64,000 nucleotides of DNA from Auriscalpium vulgare. Taxonomy: Eukaryota > Basidiomycota > Agaricomycetes > Russulales > Auriscalpiaceae. Shown here one piece after another: positions 10,001 through 20,548 of this stretch. The notes below the pieces were generated by a model, which was given only the letters and a program-made list of their open reading frames with translations, had not been told where the DNA came from and did not search any database. How positions within the stretch are numbered: position 1 is the first letter of the stretch; the number at the start of each line of letters is the position of its first letter. The stretch covers positions 496,001 through 560,000 of the forward strand of contig JAHBBC010000023.1 in assembly GCA_019915015.1 (NCBI GenBank). Direction: 5' to 3'. The position numbers and the translations under genes were made by a program.

Positions 10001-11858
10001 TGGTGGAGCGCTCAAGCCCTTTAACGTCTATGTGGCCCATTAGACGATGGAAAATCCCAGACGCTTCGTTTCCTCGCTTTCAGCGCTCGGGCCAAAAAGC
10101 GACGTCACAGACGGTGTCAAAGCCGCAATCACATCCGCAGACGGACCTGGCGAGTCCGTTGGCTTCATGACGGCGACGTCCATCTTGTAAAGGTCACGAA
10201 CAATTCCGCCTGTAGCGAACGGCACGTCAGCCGCGTTAAGGTAGACAATTCTACCTTTGCCGGTTTGTGTATTGACGCCCTTGCGGTCGAGCCGCGACCC
10301 AGATATGAGGTTGCACCGCGCAGACGGGATGTGCAGCACATTGGAGATGGAAAAGGTCCGCGGGGTACCATCATACGTGGCCTGCATGACAATCTTCCCT
10401 TTTCCGACCGCTTGGGCGCATAGACTGGTTCCGAAACCATGGACGTCAAGTGGGGAGTCAAACGTGGTGTAATCATGGAAGATGTCGGCGTTGTGGAAAA
10501 TGTGACGAGACGCCCCGGTATCATGGTTCACCGAGTCGTCCTGATCTGCATGGGCGTTGAGTGCAATCGCATTGACGCGGATCTCTTCATCGAGGTGAAT
10601 TTCGTCATCCAGATCGTCGTCTTCTGGCAAAGCCAACATAAACGCAAAACCATCGCCCAAACCTCCGACGATGTCCTCGACCTCTTCATCGCCATCCTGA
10701 GTGCAGTCGGCTAAGCCAGCAAAGCGCACCCCAGCATTAGATCCACCCTTAGCATGGCGTTCCAGAGCCTGCTTTCGGCGTGCAGCAACGCGAGCCTCCG
10801 GCGCAAGATGGATGTCGCGTCTACCTTTGTAGATCTCTGGGTACTGTCCGGCTTTCCCTCCACCGTAAGAAAAACAGTCGGACTTGCTGTGACCCACCGG
10901 CATCTCGCAATGCGTGTTCTCGCAGATGACGCGCACGTTTGAGCGTTGCTGCGCATTGTAGGGAGCGGGACGTCTGTTGCTGCGTTGCGCACTCCTGTCA
11001 GCACGGCGATCACCTGAATTGCTGGAACCTCCAGCAGCATAAGCTCCAGGGACCGCTTCACCGCGGTCATGGCTGACCCGGGCCTTGCCTTTCGCAACAA
11101 GCGCATTGATCGACACGACAGATGGAGCGATCTTCTGCTCAACTTCCTCCTGCTTGATGCGCTGGAGAACAGCAGCAGACGTCACCGGGCGATTCATTGC
11201 ATCGCCCTGCCGAACCTTCTCCCGAAGAGAATCACGACAGTAGCGCCAGTTGTCGGCCTCGGTCATGAGAGTGACGAGATGCTTGGCAAATTCTGTGTCC
11301 GGCATCATGAGGGGATCGGCCTCGCGAAGCTTCTGGTGCAACTGAACCATGATCTGTCGCCACAGAACCGGATCGTCGTGAATGCCGCACTGGTTCGCAA
11401 TGATCTGTTGTTTGATGCTGATCGCAGTGAGTGCATTTGCTGGTTCGTACTCCGTCGTGAGCAGAGGCGCATCCACGGACAATGTAGAGCTTGTCGCTGG
11501 GAACGGCACGGACAATGACAGCTAGAGCCTTTTTGTCGGCAAGGAACCAGCTCTCAGCTTTCTTCTTGGCAGCATTGACTTCGTCCTCGTTGCCGGGGAT
11601 CGTGATACTAGCGGGCGCACCAGCGGCATCTACACCGTCGACCAGCATACTCGAGCGGAGCACCGGGATGGCAGGAGGCCTATAGTCCGGTCCGTCGACA
11701 TAAGGCCAGTACCCAGCAGCGTCGAGATCAAGAATAGGCTTCTGCTTGAACTCGCTGTAGTTGTTCGAGCCATCTTCCTCCTCTTTGATAGGAGTAAGTG
11801 AGATCTTCTTCCAGTCCGTCGTCTCCTTGTCTGTCGAATTGTTCTGATTGCTCGACAT
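7039..11858 (-). CDS. copia Gag-Pol polyprotein, intron-like segment and two frame lesions
   Basis: Gag starts at the ATG at 11858 and continues past a frame change near 11470-11490, where family-conserved residues between AHD and TEYEP seem deleted. Next come Gag (ANALTAISIKQQI), a basic knuckle-like region, protease (HDTGASRHI, about 10530), then a second frame change near 10045 in a T-run (one base seems missing) leading into integrase: HRLMGHID..CRIC zinc site, HCDVCGPLP, RVDNAPELV, NGVSERANQ. A 53-nt GT..AG segment at 8942-8994, with length not divisible by 3, separates integrase from RT; splicing restores the frame (HIE to PSIETTTLPRRR). RT shows VDVKTAFLNGPLDEEIYM and SVDDML (usually YVDDM); RNase H shows LTDSDWGMGDTRKSVSG and SSCEAEYLA. 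Probably not translatable as one protein. Confidence 0.85.
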
Positions 11859-12006
11859 GTGTGCTGTGAACTGAGAAGACGTAGACAAAGGAGAGATATG
11901 GAGGAATGGGATAGAATGAGGTGGAAAACAGGCGATACGACGGCTGGGAGATGTGTATGTCAAGAGTTGTTGCAAAGTCGATTTCTGGTGGGGCTTTAAG
12001 TCGCAA

Positions 12007-12020
12007 CAGGGCCCATAACC
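12007..12020 (-). promoter_or_regulatory. copia primer-binding site (initiator tRNA-Met half molecule)
   Basis: The plus strand reads CAGGGCCCATAACC directly against the LTR boundary at 12021. This matches the anticodon stem-loop of eukaryotic initiator tRNA-Met (GGGCCCAUAACC). Priming by a 5' tRNA half cut in the anticodon stem is established for Drosophila copia. The position next to the LTR supports the same mechanism here. Confidence 0.75.
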
Positions 12021-12034
12021 TATCAATTGACAGA
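12021..12034 (-). repeat. copia 5' LTR, inner fragment
   Basis: These 14 bases (TATCAATTGACAGA) equal the first 14 of the intact LTR at 6823. The LTR then stops abruptly at the Plavaka terminus and resumes at 20722. Confidence 0.9.
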
Positions 12035-12077
12035 CATCAGGAAAACCGCCCGCGCGGTCAAGAGAAGTAACGAACGA

Positions 12078-12226
12078 CAAGCGCTCTCAAGAGCTCTCAA
12101 GCGCTTGGCGTGTCTCGAGAGTCGCGTCAAGAGCGCATCATTGACAGCGCGTATTTGTGCCCTCTTGAGTGCTCTTGAGTGCTCTCGAGCCAGCTCATAG
12201 CAGCTCATATGATAATGAGGAGTGTA
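12078..12226. repeat. left subterminal block, copy 1
   Basis: This block, rich in CTCAAG/CTTGAG and ending ATGATAATGAGGAGTGTAC, recurs at 12694-12941. Here the 10-bp unit GAGTGCTCTT (or a CTC-ended variant) is present only about twice. A second CATCAGGAAAA follows at 12233. Confidence 0.85.
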
Positions 12227-12306
12227 CGTACATCAGGAAAAACTCATATCCCTGTAGTATGTGAGGGCTATACATATGGCTACGTCGTTGTCCCCTGACA
12301 CTCACA

Positions 12307-12503
12307 TGTTGCCGTCGCCATGACCAAATATGGCCATAGGCAACAAACGCTCGCGCACGGACCTTCGGGGGATTACGGCCATCGAGGTAGCGCACTTTCG
12401 AAAGTGCGCTACCTCAATGGCTGTAAAGTTCCGAAGGTCCGTGCGCTGGCGTTTGTTGCCGTGGCCACAACCATATATGGTGATGACGACGGCAACAAAC
12501 GAC
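12307..12503. repeat. long near-perfect palindrome
   Basis: Inverted arms of about 95 nt meet at TTCGAA (12397-12402). The inner 70 nt match closely, including AGCGCACTTTCGAAAGTGCGCT and GGTCCGTGCGC blocks. The outer part repeats GTTGCCGTCG..ATATGG with more mismatches. Transcribed from either strand it would fold into a strong hairpin. It may be two head-to-head copies of a short repeat. Confidence 0.85.
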
Positions 12504-12517
12504 GCGAAATCCCATCT

Positions 12518-12696
12518 TCATCACGCCGCCTCCGGGCCTTCTTGCAGCAGCTCAGGCTGGTTAATTGTTCCGTTCAGACATTCCCTTCGAGCTAATCTTT
12601 TAAAGATCGTGATCAACCTATCATCCTCGTAGCTTATTTCGGTGTTGATAATTTCGTCGTGCTGTCATTTCTACCATCCCCACTCTCTTTCTGAGC
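12518..12696. repeat. direct repeat A (179 bp)
   Basis: This segment is repeated at 20150-20323 in the same orientation with only a handful of differences. It begins TCATCACGCCGCCTCCGGGC and ends near CCACTCTCTTTCTGAGC. The two copies bracket the three transposon genes. Confidence 0.9.
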
Positions 12697-12941
12697 GCTC
12701 TCAAGAGCTCTCAAGCGCTTAGCGTGTCTCGAGAGTCGCGTCAAGAGCGCATCATTGACAGCGCGTATTTGTGCCGTCTTGAGTGCTCTTGAGTGCTCTT
12801 GAGTGCTCTTGAGTGCTCTTGAGTGCTCTTGAGTGCTCTTGAGTGCTCTTGAGTGCTCTTGAGTGCTCTTGAGTGCTCTTGAGTGCTCTTGAGTGCTCTC
12901 GAGCCAGCTGATATCAGCTCATATGATAATGAGGAGTGTAC
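12694..12941. repeat. left subterminal block, copy 2, with expanded 10-bp minisatellite
   Basis: Nearly the same sequence as 12078-12226, but the unit GAGTGCTCTT is expanded to about 12 tandem copies (12781-12900). Each unit boundary forms a CTTGAG motif, so the expansion multiplies the candidate transposase-binding motif. Confidence 0.9.
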
Positions 12942-13127
12942 ACCATGCCGCGAGGGAAGCGGAGGGTACTTAGCAGCACAGCGCAAGGCTTTGTATGGGA
13001 TATAAAATCTGGGATACGGGAGATAAAATCTGGGATCGTGCTGAGCGCCTCACAGATAATATCTCCCGACACATGAGAAGCAACTGTTTGTACTGCGGGT
13101 TAAATAACGAGCTACTAGTAGAACTCC
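12942..13127. other. spacer inside the transposon, no gene
   Basis: Short AT-rich spacer with a roughly duplicated GGGATATAAAATCTGGGATACGGG-type block near 12998-13040. Nothing coding is supported. Confidence 0.4.
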
Positions 13128-13842
13128 CTACACCTCTTCACTGGCCCATCTAACGGGCGATAGGCCGTCACTGATGTAGTCCTCCGTGTCGATGTCAGAC
13201 TGATCGTCAGAACTGTCTTCGAGGTCCTCAGTATGCGGCGTTTCGACTGATTTGGAAAAGCCGGGCTTGTAGCGCTGCAAGCTCTGTCAGGTGGCGAGCA
13301 CAATATACACCACAAGTGACTCACCTTGTACGGATCAGAGAACATCCCAACGTCGACTCCGAGACCGCTGGCCCGCACTTGGTAGCGCGCCTGCCCAACT
13401 GTGAGCTCCGCCCGCGAAAGCTGCGTGGATGCCTGGATGGCCGCGGCTTCGTACAAGGCGACTTTCATGCGGGCTTGAGTGAGCTTCAACTGAGTGAAGT
13501 TGTTCTCCGCAAGGCAGAGATCCCGCGTAGCGCGGGCGATGTCGAGAGCAATTTGGGCATCATCTGCGGTGCGAAAGACCCTTTTCGTCTACAATGGCAG
13601 ACCTGTCAGCAACAGGTTAAGACAGAGATAAGCAGTGTACTTACCAAACGCCCACTGACAGGAAACTCCCTCTCTGAGAGGACATCCAACAGCGCACTCC
13701 TCGACGATCGGACATATGGTGTGCGTTGCGTGCGAATGGCGCCCCGGTGAGTACGAGCAGGGCGCAGTTTGAAGGGGGTAGCGTCCTGCGGCGGCGTCGG
13801 CTGCTGAGCAGCGGGTGGTGGAGTGAGCTCAGGGTGGTCCAT
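13128..13842 (-). CDS. Plavaka cargo protein, divergent from the transposase, unknown function
   Basis: Three exons on the minus strand. Exon 1 (start 13842) gives a proline-rich N-terminus (MDHPELTPPPAAQQPTPPQD) and a basic stretch ending GRLV. A GT..AG intron near 13590-13645 leads to a helical, Ala/Leu/Arg-rich exon (ALDIARATRDLCLAENN, ARMKVALYEAAAIQA). After a second intron near 13282-13324 comes an acidic tail (EDLEDSSDDQSDIDTEDY) ending WASEEV at 13128. The product is about 200 residues, could form a coiled coil, and has no enzyme motif. It lies head-to-head with the transposase, 156 bp apart. It is probably a transposon accessory or DNA-binding partner; this is inference from position only. 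Confidence 0.65.
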
Positions 13843-13998
13843 GCTGAGGGTAGATCGGCGGAAGGCAGGCTGTCATAGGAGGCTGGGGCCTGGTGGTAGA
13901 AGAGACGACTCGGAAGCAAGCCAACTAGTAAGCGCTGGTGACACGCGTTCGTCGCGCGTTGACTTGACTGTAAGTACACGTCTACCACCACGCGCACA

Positions 13999-16900
13999 AT
14001 GGGCTCTCAATATCTCCCCCTGGCCGCTCGTCGCAAGAAGCGTCTTCTGTCCACGACGCCCACGCGTGGTCGTTGCATGGTCGCATGTCCAAGCTGTCGC
14101 CGATTATTCGCCAGTCAAACTTGCCTGTCGCTTCACATGAGCCATCGGTTCTCGAAGTGCGCCGGCTGGATTCCGGCCCAGATTGCCTCTGTTACTCTGC
14201 AGCAACAAGGACAGGACGCGTCGCGTGAATCAGTTCCGCTTGACCCCGACTTTGGCATGGCACTTGGGACACTGGACGACACTTACGACTGTAACATTGG
14301 ACCCGATCCTCTCCTCGCACACCCATCGATACCAACCCCTCCCAGCTCCAACACAACCTCCGTGTCGTCTTCTGCACCCGCTCCCAGTTCCGAATACCAT
14401 CCCAATTGCCCTCAAACATGCGGACGCGGGCAAACATTCATCGACAATTTCAACAACGATTGCTTCTCCGACGAGCGCGCTACAAATCATTTCTACCCCT
14501 TCTCGTGCAAGTCGGACTGGGAGCTGGCTTCATTCCTTGCCAGGTCAGCACTCAGTAATGAAGAGATCAATGCTTTCCTGCGATTACCTATTGTATGTAT
14601 ACTGAATTGTCCGTCTCGCAAGTCTATGCTGATCTCCTTGTGTAAACAGATCTTGAATCTTTCCATATCCTTCCGAACGGCCAAGCAGCTTCGCGGCAAG
14701 ATTGAGCTCTTGCCGGGCGGGCCCGTATGGAGATCACAGACTGTCGTGATCGAAGGGTTTCCAACGAAGCAGCCTATCAAGCTCTTCTTTCGCGACAGTC
14801 TAGAGTGCCTGGAGTATCTGTTTGGAAACCCTCTATTTGCTGGCCACATGGATTTGCAACCGAAGCGCCTGTACACAACAGCAGAGCGTGCGGTTCGCGT
14901 ATTCAGCGAGTGGATGACCGGTGACTACGCCTGGCAGGTGCAGGTACGTCTGACGTTGTTTGTATTATCCGCGTGGCTGATTTGGTCAACCCAGAGCGCA
15001 ATTCCGGATGGTGCTACTGTTGTTGGGGCCGTTCTTTCGTCGGACAAGACCAATTTGACGTCGGGCACTGGGAATCGCGTCGCACACCCCCTCCTCTTAT
15101 CGCTCGCTAATTTGCATATGGATTTCCGTATGAAATCATCTCGCAATGCCATCATGCTCGTTGCCCTACTGCCGTGTCCCCGTTTTCTATGTCCGAAGAA
15201 ATTCCACGGTGTCCTCGATAGCCGGGTTGCCCACTACTGCCTCGACATTATCTGCAAACCGTTGAAGGCCGCCGCGAGAGCTGGCCGCATGATGGCCGAT
15301 CCCCTCGGCTACAGCCGCTTCTGCTTCACGCCCCTTGCTGCCTACATTGTCGACAACCCCAAAGCCCAAATGCTGGCCTGCGTGGGCGGCAAGAGCTCAC
15401 CTGTCACCACCGCAATGCACAAGCAGTTCGGTGACGCGTATCAGCACGAGCCACGCACGGCTTCAGTGACGCTTGCGCAGCTTCAGGCACTCCTTCACTC
15501 ATCGCCGGACCCTTGGGACCTTCCGAAATATGTCACGGATGCGAAATCGCGTCGCCTCAACGGGGTGCATCAGCCGTTCTGGGCTGATTGGCCTCTTTCG
15601 GATCCATCAAATTTCCTGACACCGGAGCCGCTTCATCAGTGGCACAAGCAGTGCTGGGATCACGATGTGCGCTGGTGCCGGAATATCTTAGGCGACAACG
15701 AGATCGACTTTCGCTTCTCCGTGCTTCCACCTCGTGTTGGTTTTCGACGTTTTCGGGAGGGTATATCACAGCTCAAACAGGTGACGGGCCGCGAACACCG
15801 TGACATTCAGCGCTACCTCGTTGCATGCATCGCTGGTGGCACGGATCCATTATTCGTGACTTGCATCCGTGCGCTCATGGATTTCCGGTATCTCGCCCAG
15901 TCTCCGGAAATTGATGAACACACCTTTGCGCGGGCGCAGGCTTCTCTTGCCGAGTTCCATCAGCACAAGCAGGTGATCCTTGATGTTCGTGCTCGCCTCG
16001 GGAAAGGTGGCAAGACCTTGGACAACTGGCACATCCCCAAGCTCGAGCTCATGCAGAGTGTCGCCCCTAGCATCCGGCGGATGGGCGCTCCTATACAGTG
16101 GACTGCCGATGTCACCGAGCGCAGTCATATTACGCTCGTCAAGGATCCATTCCGTGCTAGTAATCGTCGGGATTTCGACTCGCAGATATGTCGGCACTTG
16201 GATCGTGACGAGAAGTGCCGCGCCTTTGACACAGCATTGTCAATTCTCTCGTCACCGCATCTCGACGCACCTCCAAATAACACTGGCCATGATGATCCCA
16301 TTGAAGATGTCGATGTTGATGCGGACGTGCCTGGCTGCGGACGCCGTAATCGAACAGCCGTTCGGGATTTCTTTGCGGAGTCTCGCACATGCACACCATC
16401 CACGCGCACGTTTTGCACGTCATCCACTGCATTCCACCTGACCTCTGACCCGTCACTGGAGAATGTTCCTGTTGACACGGCCGCGGCGATGTTTCACCTC
16501 GACGACTTGCGTCCTGCGCTTGCTGACTACATTGCACGAGGTCGCGCCAGTACCGATGCACCGAATATCCGCACGATTGGTGGGCGAAGGACTGCACAAG
16601 CTGGCATTGCCCTGCCTTTCCACGCTCTGGACATCTGGTATAGTGTGCGCGTTCAAACACGATCGTTCTATGGCAACAAGGGTGCATTGCCTTCTCAGAA
16701 CATATTTGCTGCGCCTCCGTCGCCGTCTTGGACCTACGGACGGCGCGACAACGCTCTTGTGATCCAAGATTCGTCGGTTGCCTGGCCGGGGTGTGGGATC
16801 ACAGGTGCGTAACATCCATATGTTGATTTCCCAAATTGACGGCTTTGTTTGTAGGCCACGTTGTTTCACAGCTCTGCGTGATCTTTCGGCCCGTGCTCGC

Positions 16901-17216
16901 TGGCTCCGACTCTCCATACCTCGTATACATGCGCCGCTTCGACATTACACTACAAGCTCAGTCAGCGGGGTCTCCACCGACACTCGGGCCTGATCGAGCA
17001 ACAGGGATGTACGTCTTGAAGCGGGCTATCCGTTCAGATAATTCGCAGATCGGCGATGTCATTCCACTTTCGCAAATTCGGCTGCCGATCCACCTCGTTC
17101 CACGCTTTGGCGAAAAGGCCGACTCTCGGTTGACCGCAGAGAACAGCATGGCACTGAGTTATGACTTTTATTTGAATAAGTACTTTGACAAGGAGACATT
17201 CGCCACTGTGTTTTAA
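13999..17216 (+). CDS. Plavaka-family transposase 2, apparently intact
   Basis: The first ATG gives a C2H2-like finger (CPSCRRLFASQTCLSLHMSH). The body carries long conserved blocks: DWELASFLARSALS, GAVLSSDKTNLTSGTGNRVAHPLLLSLANLH, HGVLDSRVAHYCLDIICKPL, DPLGYSRFCFTPLAAYIVD, LHQWHKQCWDHDVRW, GREHRDIQRYLVACIAG, WTADVTERSHITLVKDP and QICRHLDRDEKCRAFD. Two in-frame introns of 57 nt (14593-14649) and 51 nt (from 14944) and a third near 16804-16853 lead to the last exon ending YDFYLNKYFDKETFATVF. The VLSSDKT...TGN and VTERSHI blocks parallel the ILGADKTTVSVATGN and SITESKHI blocks of transposase 1, so both belong to one superfamily but different lineages. No stop or frame break is seen. The length of about 1,000 residues suits an autonomous element. 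Confidence 0.85.
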
Positions 17217-17554
17217 TTACCTACTAGTTATCTGCAGAATAAACGTGTTATTGGCGTGTTAGCTCGCGTGTGAAATTCGAGATACTGTAGTACAAGCGCG
17301 CGGGCCATGCAGCATCAGAGCATGCCACGTCTCACGAGTACAATCGAGTCGGACGATTTCGTGCTCGACCTACCATTGCCTGTCCTCCAAGTCGAACGTA
17401 TAAATTCATCTGCTATCAGCTCAAACATGGTCAGTCTAGTCACCCTCTCCTTTTTCCTTCTCTCATTCTTCTACCGCGCTGTGCTGTCGCCGTTATTGTC
17501 GGTTGACCTGGAGTGATACCTCCTTGCCATCCTTCAAGTTCACCACGGTTAGAA
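17217..17554. promoter_or_regulatory. promoter region of the DUF6532 gene
   Basis: Spacer between transposase stop and next start. A good TATA box (TATAAAT, 17399-17405) lies about 155 bp upstream of the ATG at 17555. A 69-codon open frame at 17307 has no supporting feature. Confidence 0.45.
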
Positions 17555-20092
17555 ATGGCCCGTGGCAGATCAAAGCCAACGGCTGCACGGCAGAGTGAGT
17601 ACTAGCTTGACTCAACACCGTGAAATTTTGCTTATTGTTTCCTTGTTATAGCCCCCGCAAAGGCAGCTCCCAAACGCCCCGTTCGATCCACTCGTGGCTT
17701 AGGCGGCGCTGCTGTGCAGCTTGAGAAAGCTGGCGAGGCAGTCACGCAGGCTCCGCCGAAGCGTGGTCGAGAGCTGTTCCAGTCAACGACACCTTCACAA
17801 GCTTCTGGCCAGCAGCCTGTTGCTGCCAGCGTTAACCCCATGGCACCAGTCGCTCGAGCTCCTGTTCGTGCTCGTAGAGTTGTATGTGATATAACAAACT
17901 CACCCATACGGATAACTTACTGATCTTTAGCAGAAGCCTGCCCAAGCTGTTCCGAACGCGGCTGCACCTCCTCCAGCTCAGGCCTTTCTGACTGCGACTG
18001 CACCTCCTTCCGCCAATTTGGCCGTCCCAAACGCAGCTGCACCCACTTTCACTTTCCCGACTGCACCTCCTCCCGCCAATTTGACCGTCCCGAACGCAGC
18101 TGCACCCACTTTCACTTTCCCGTCTTTTGAATCCGACTTTGCGTACCCTGCTCAGCAACAGCTCGATCCCCGTTTTGGCTTCCATGGTGCGCCTCAGCCG
18201 CAGCCCATCCCTGACGTGTTCATTCCGGCTCCTCCCATTTCCGGTGCCAGCATGCCTTCCTATAACCCGTACTATCCGTCTATTGATCCTACGTTGACGG
18301 CCGCCTTGGCCCACGTTCCTCATGCCGTCTCTACTCCTCACCATTCGCCTGCCTCCGTCACTGCTTCCTTCGTCCCTGCCGGCCTGCCAACCATTCCGGC
18401 AAAGCGGTATGCCCCAACGCAGGATGCGGCAGACAGCGGATCAGAGTTTGATACCGGCGAAGTTGATGCGGACGAAGGCGAAGATGCAGTGGAAGACGAC
18501 AACGCAGGCTACGTGGGTGACGGCAACGATGACGAGCCTGCCAGTGATGCGGACGTAGTCAACGGTGCGCTGAATGACCAGACCCGCACGAACAGTGAGC
18601 TGACTAGTTTGATTTACAAGGATCTGTGCCTGCGCAGCAGCAGTACAGTGCAACTGCTGCCGCCAATGGAAGTTATTCTGTTCCCGGACTCCATCGCGAC
18701 GACGACGTCACGCGCGGTGCTATCAAACGCCTCAGGGTAAGTAACCGCTGCACACATTTTTGTGATTCAAGATAGGTGACAATGGATATCCCTGACCGCA
18801 GACTCACTCCCAGCCAACGGATATCCTGGCCGAACACTGGGCAAAGAACCGCGCCCCGAAGGCCCCAACGCCTGCCGCCCTTCGTGCGTCGCAAGAGGGT
18901 CTCGTGCCGGGACATCATGGCCACCAACGTGCGGTCTCTGACAGCACCGCAACCCATAAGCGACAGCGGCGGTCTCGGGCAGAGGTTCGTGCGGATTCGT
19001 CCGGAAAGGGTCACACCATGGCCGATCTTGACGAACCATGGCAATCTGTTGTCCGTCTTGCAAAAACGTACTACGACTTCAACCTTATCACGAAGAACTT
19101 CATGCCAGATCTTGAAAGCTCGATGACAAGTGCGACTGAGGCGGTCTATGAAGCTCTGGCTGTTCACGCCCAGAACACCGGAGTTCAGCTCGTCCGAGAC
19201 GGTGAGTGACGTATCGGATGCCGCGCCAACACATTCTGACGCATGTGCGACCCCACACATAGATCAGGAGGTGGACATCGAAGTCGTTCGTATGGTACGT
19301 ACAATAGATTTGTTTCGCCATCTGGGCTGCATTGACCGCGCATATAGGTACACAGGGACAGCACTACTTTTCGCGCCTCCTTGAAGGCCCACATCACGGG
19401 CTTGGTCACCGCCATCGTCCTCAACTCTTCCGAACAAGGAGAAGTTGATCCGACCATGTCGCCGTGCGATCGTGTGCAGCTGGTCATACGTGGTCTGCTC
19501 TCCCAGGGCAAGTTCCTGCACGATCATCAAGCCAACGTACGTGTCTTAATGTCGTGGTTCCTGACTGTCATTGATCTTGTTCAAGGGGACAAAAATCTAT
19601 TTCGGAAGCACATTGCTCCGTGACGCTTGCATCCAGGCGCTTTTCAATAACAACAACGGACTCGCACACCTGTTCCCTGCCGCGTTCGACAAAGGGATCC
19701 CTCCTCGAGGCATTGCTGCGGTAGGAGCAATTGTAAGTTGTCCTCGACGCGATTGTTATCTGCCAGCTCACCGCGTGACCATCACAGCTCAGGAATTGCC
19801 TGGATGAGTACAAGGACAAGGGCTACAGAATCTCGAAATCATTCACATTACAGGACTACCAGGAGGTCTACGTCACTCTACTCCAGAACATCGAGGAGAA
19901 GGTTCTCCATAGTGACAAGCATGGCCCGCCCTTCGTCGTCATGCAGAAAGATTGGGTCAAGCTTGGCAGGTATGGTGATTGATCACTGTGATGTCCCGAC
20001 GTTGGCTGATCTGAGTCTCCAGGCTTCGAACGAAGCCGGAATACAAAGACAGTGACGACGCACAAGACCTCGATTTTGGCGTCGACATTTGA
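17555..20092 (+). CDS. DUF6532-domain protein carried by the Plavaka transposon
   Basis: Multi-exon gene. The N-terminus is basic (MARGRSKPTAARQ, KAAPKRPVRSTRG). A Pro/Ala-rich linker follows with a tandem repeat (ANLxVPNAAAPTFTFP, 17950-18125), then an acidic segment around 18460-18560. The C-terminal half matches the DUF6532 pattern as I know it: a helical lead (PWQSVVRLAKTYYDFNLITK), TLLRDACIQALFNN, LFPAAFDKGIPPRGIAAVGAI and DYQEVYVTLLQNIEEKV, ending DSDDAQDLDFGVDI. About nine GT..AG introns are needed, including 18597-18640. DUF6532 proteins are abundant in mushrooms and have no known role. This copy sits inside the transposon and reads intact, so it is cargo or a second mobility protein. 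Confidence 0.75.
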
Positions 20093-20149
20093 TAAGGACA
20101 GCATATCGCGCTCATTCTACTCGCAAGACTCTTACCCCTCGACAACTAC

Positions 20150-20323
20150 TCATCACGCCGCCTCCGGGCCTTCTTGCAGCAGGCTGGTTAATTGTTCCGT
20201 TCAGACATTCCCTTCGAGCTAATCTTTTAATGATCGTGATCAACCTATCATCCTCGTAGCTTATTTCGGTGTTGATAATTTCGTCGTCCTGTCATTTCTA
20301 CCATCCCCACTCCCTTTCCGAGC
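20150..20323. repeat. direct repeat B (174 bp)
   Basis: Same-strand copy of 12518-12696, differing by a small deletion (GCTCAG) and a few substitutions. It starts 57 bp after the DUF6532 stop, so it may be that gene's 3' untranslated region, later duplicated to the left end. Confidence 0.9.
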
Positions 20324-20476
20324 TTCGGTCCTTACTCTCGGGTCCCCGGTGGTGTGCCGGTGGTACCCATGATATATGCACTCGTTTCGCGCTCGTTTAG
20401 CGTATCCATGATAAGCCCGAGGTGAATTTCAGCAAGAAATAAACAAATTAGTTATCTAAGATAACAATGATAACAA

Positions 20477-20548
20477 GGCTGTGTGCTTGAGATCGGCTGT
20501 GTGCTTGAGATCGGCTGTGTGCTTGAGATCGGCTGCGTGCTTGAGATC
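20477..20548. repeat. 18-bp tandem repeat with CTTGAG motif
   Basis: Four tandem copies of GGCTGTGTGCTTGAGATC, the last with one change. They form the inner edge of the right subterminal zone. Confidence 0.9.

Noticed and set aside
12195..12632. Opposing frames sharing RYL.G..PKVRA.AFVA as protein-coding
   Set aside because: The similarity is explained by the palindrome: both are translations of its inverted arms.
12781..12900. Regular short repeats as a CRISPR array
   Set aside because: Units are 10 bp with no unique spacers, in a eukaryotic transposon end; this is a minisatellite.
18673..19260. 195-codon minus-strand frame
   Set aside because: Antisense to DUF6532 exons that join into a recognisable protein.
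12518..20323. Repeats A and B as LTRs of a retrotransposon
   Set aside because: They lack TG..CA ends and flanking duplications. The enclosed genes are a DNA transposase and cargo, and the true ends lie outside them.
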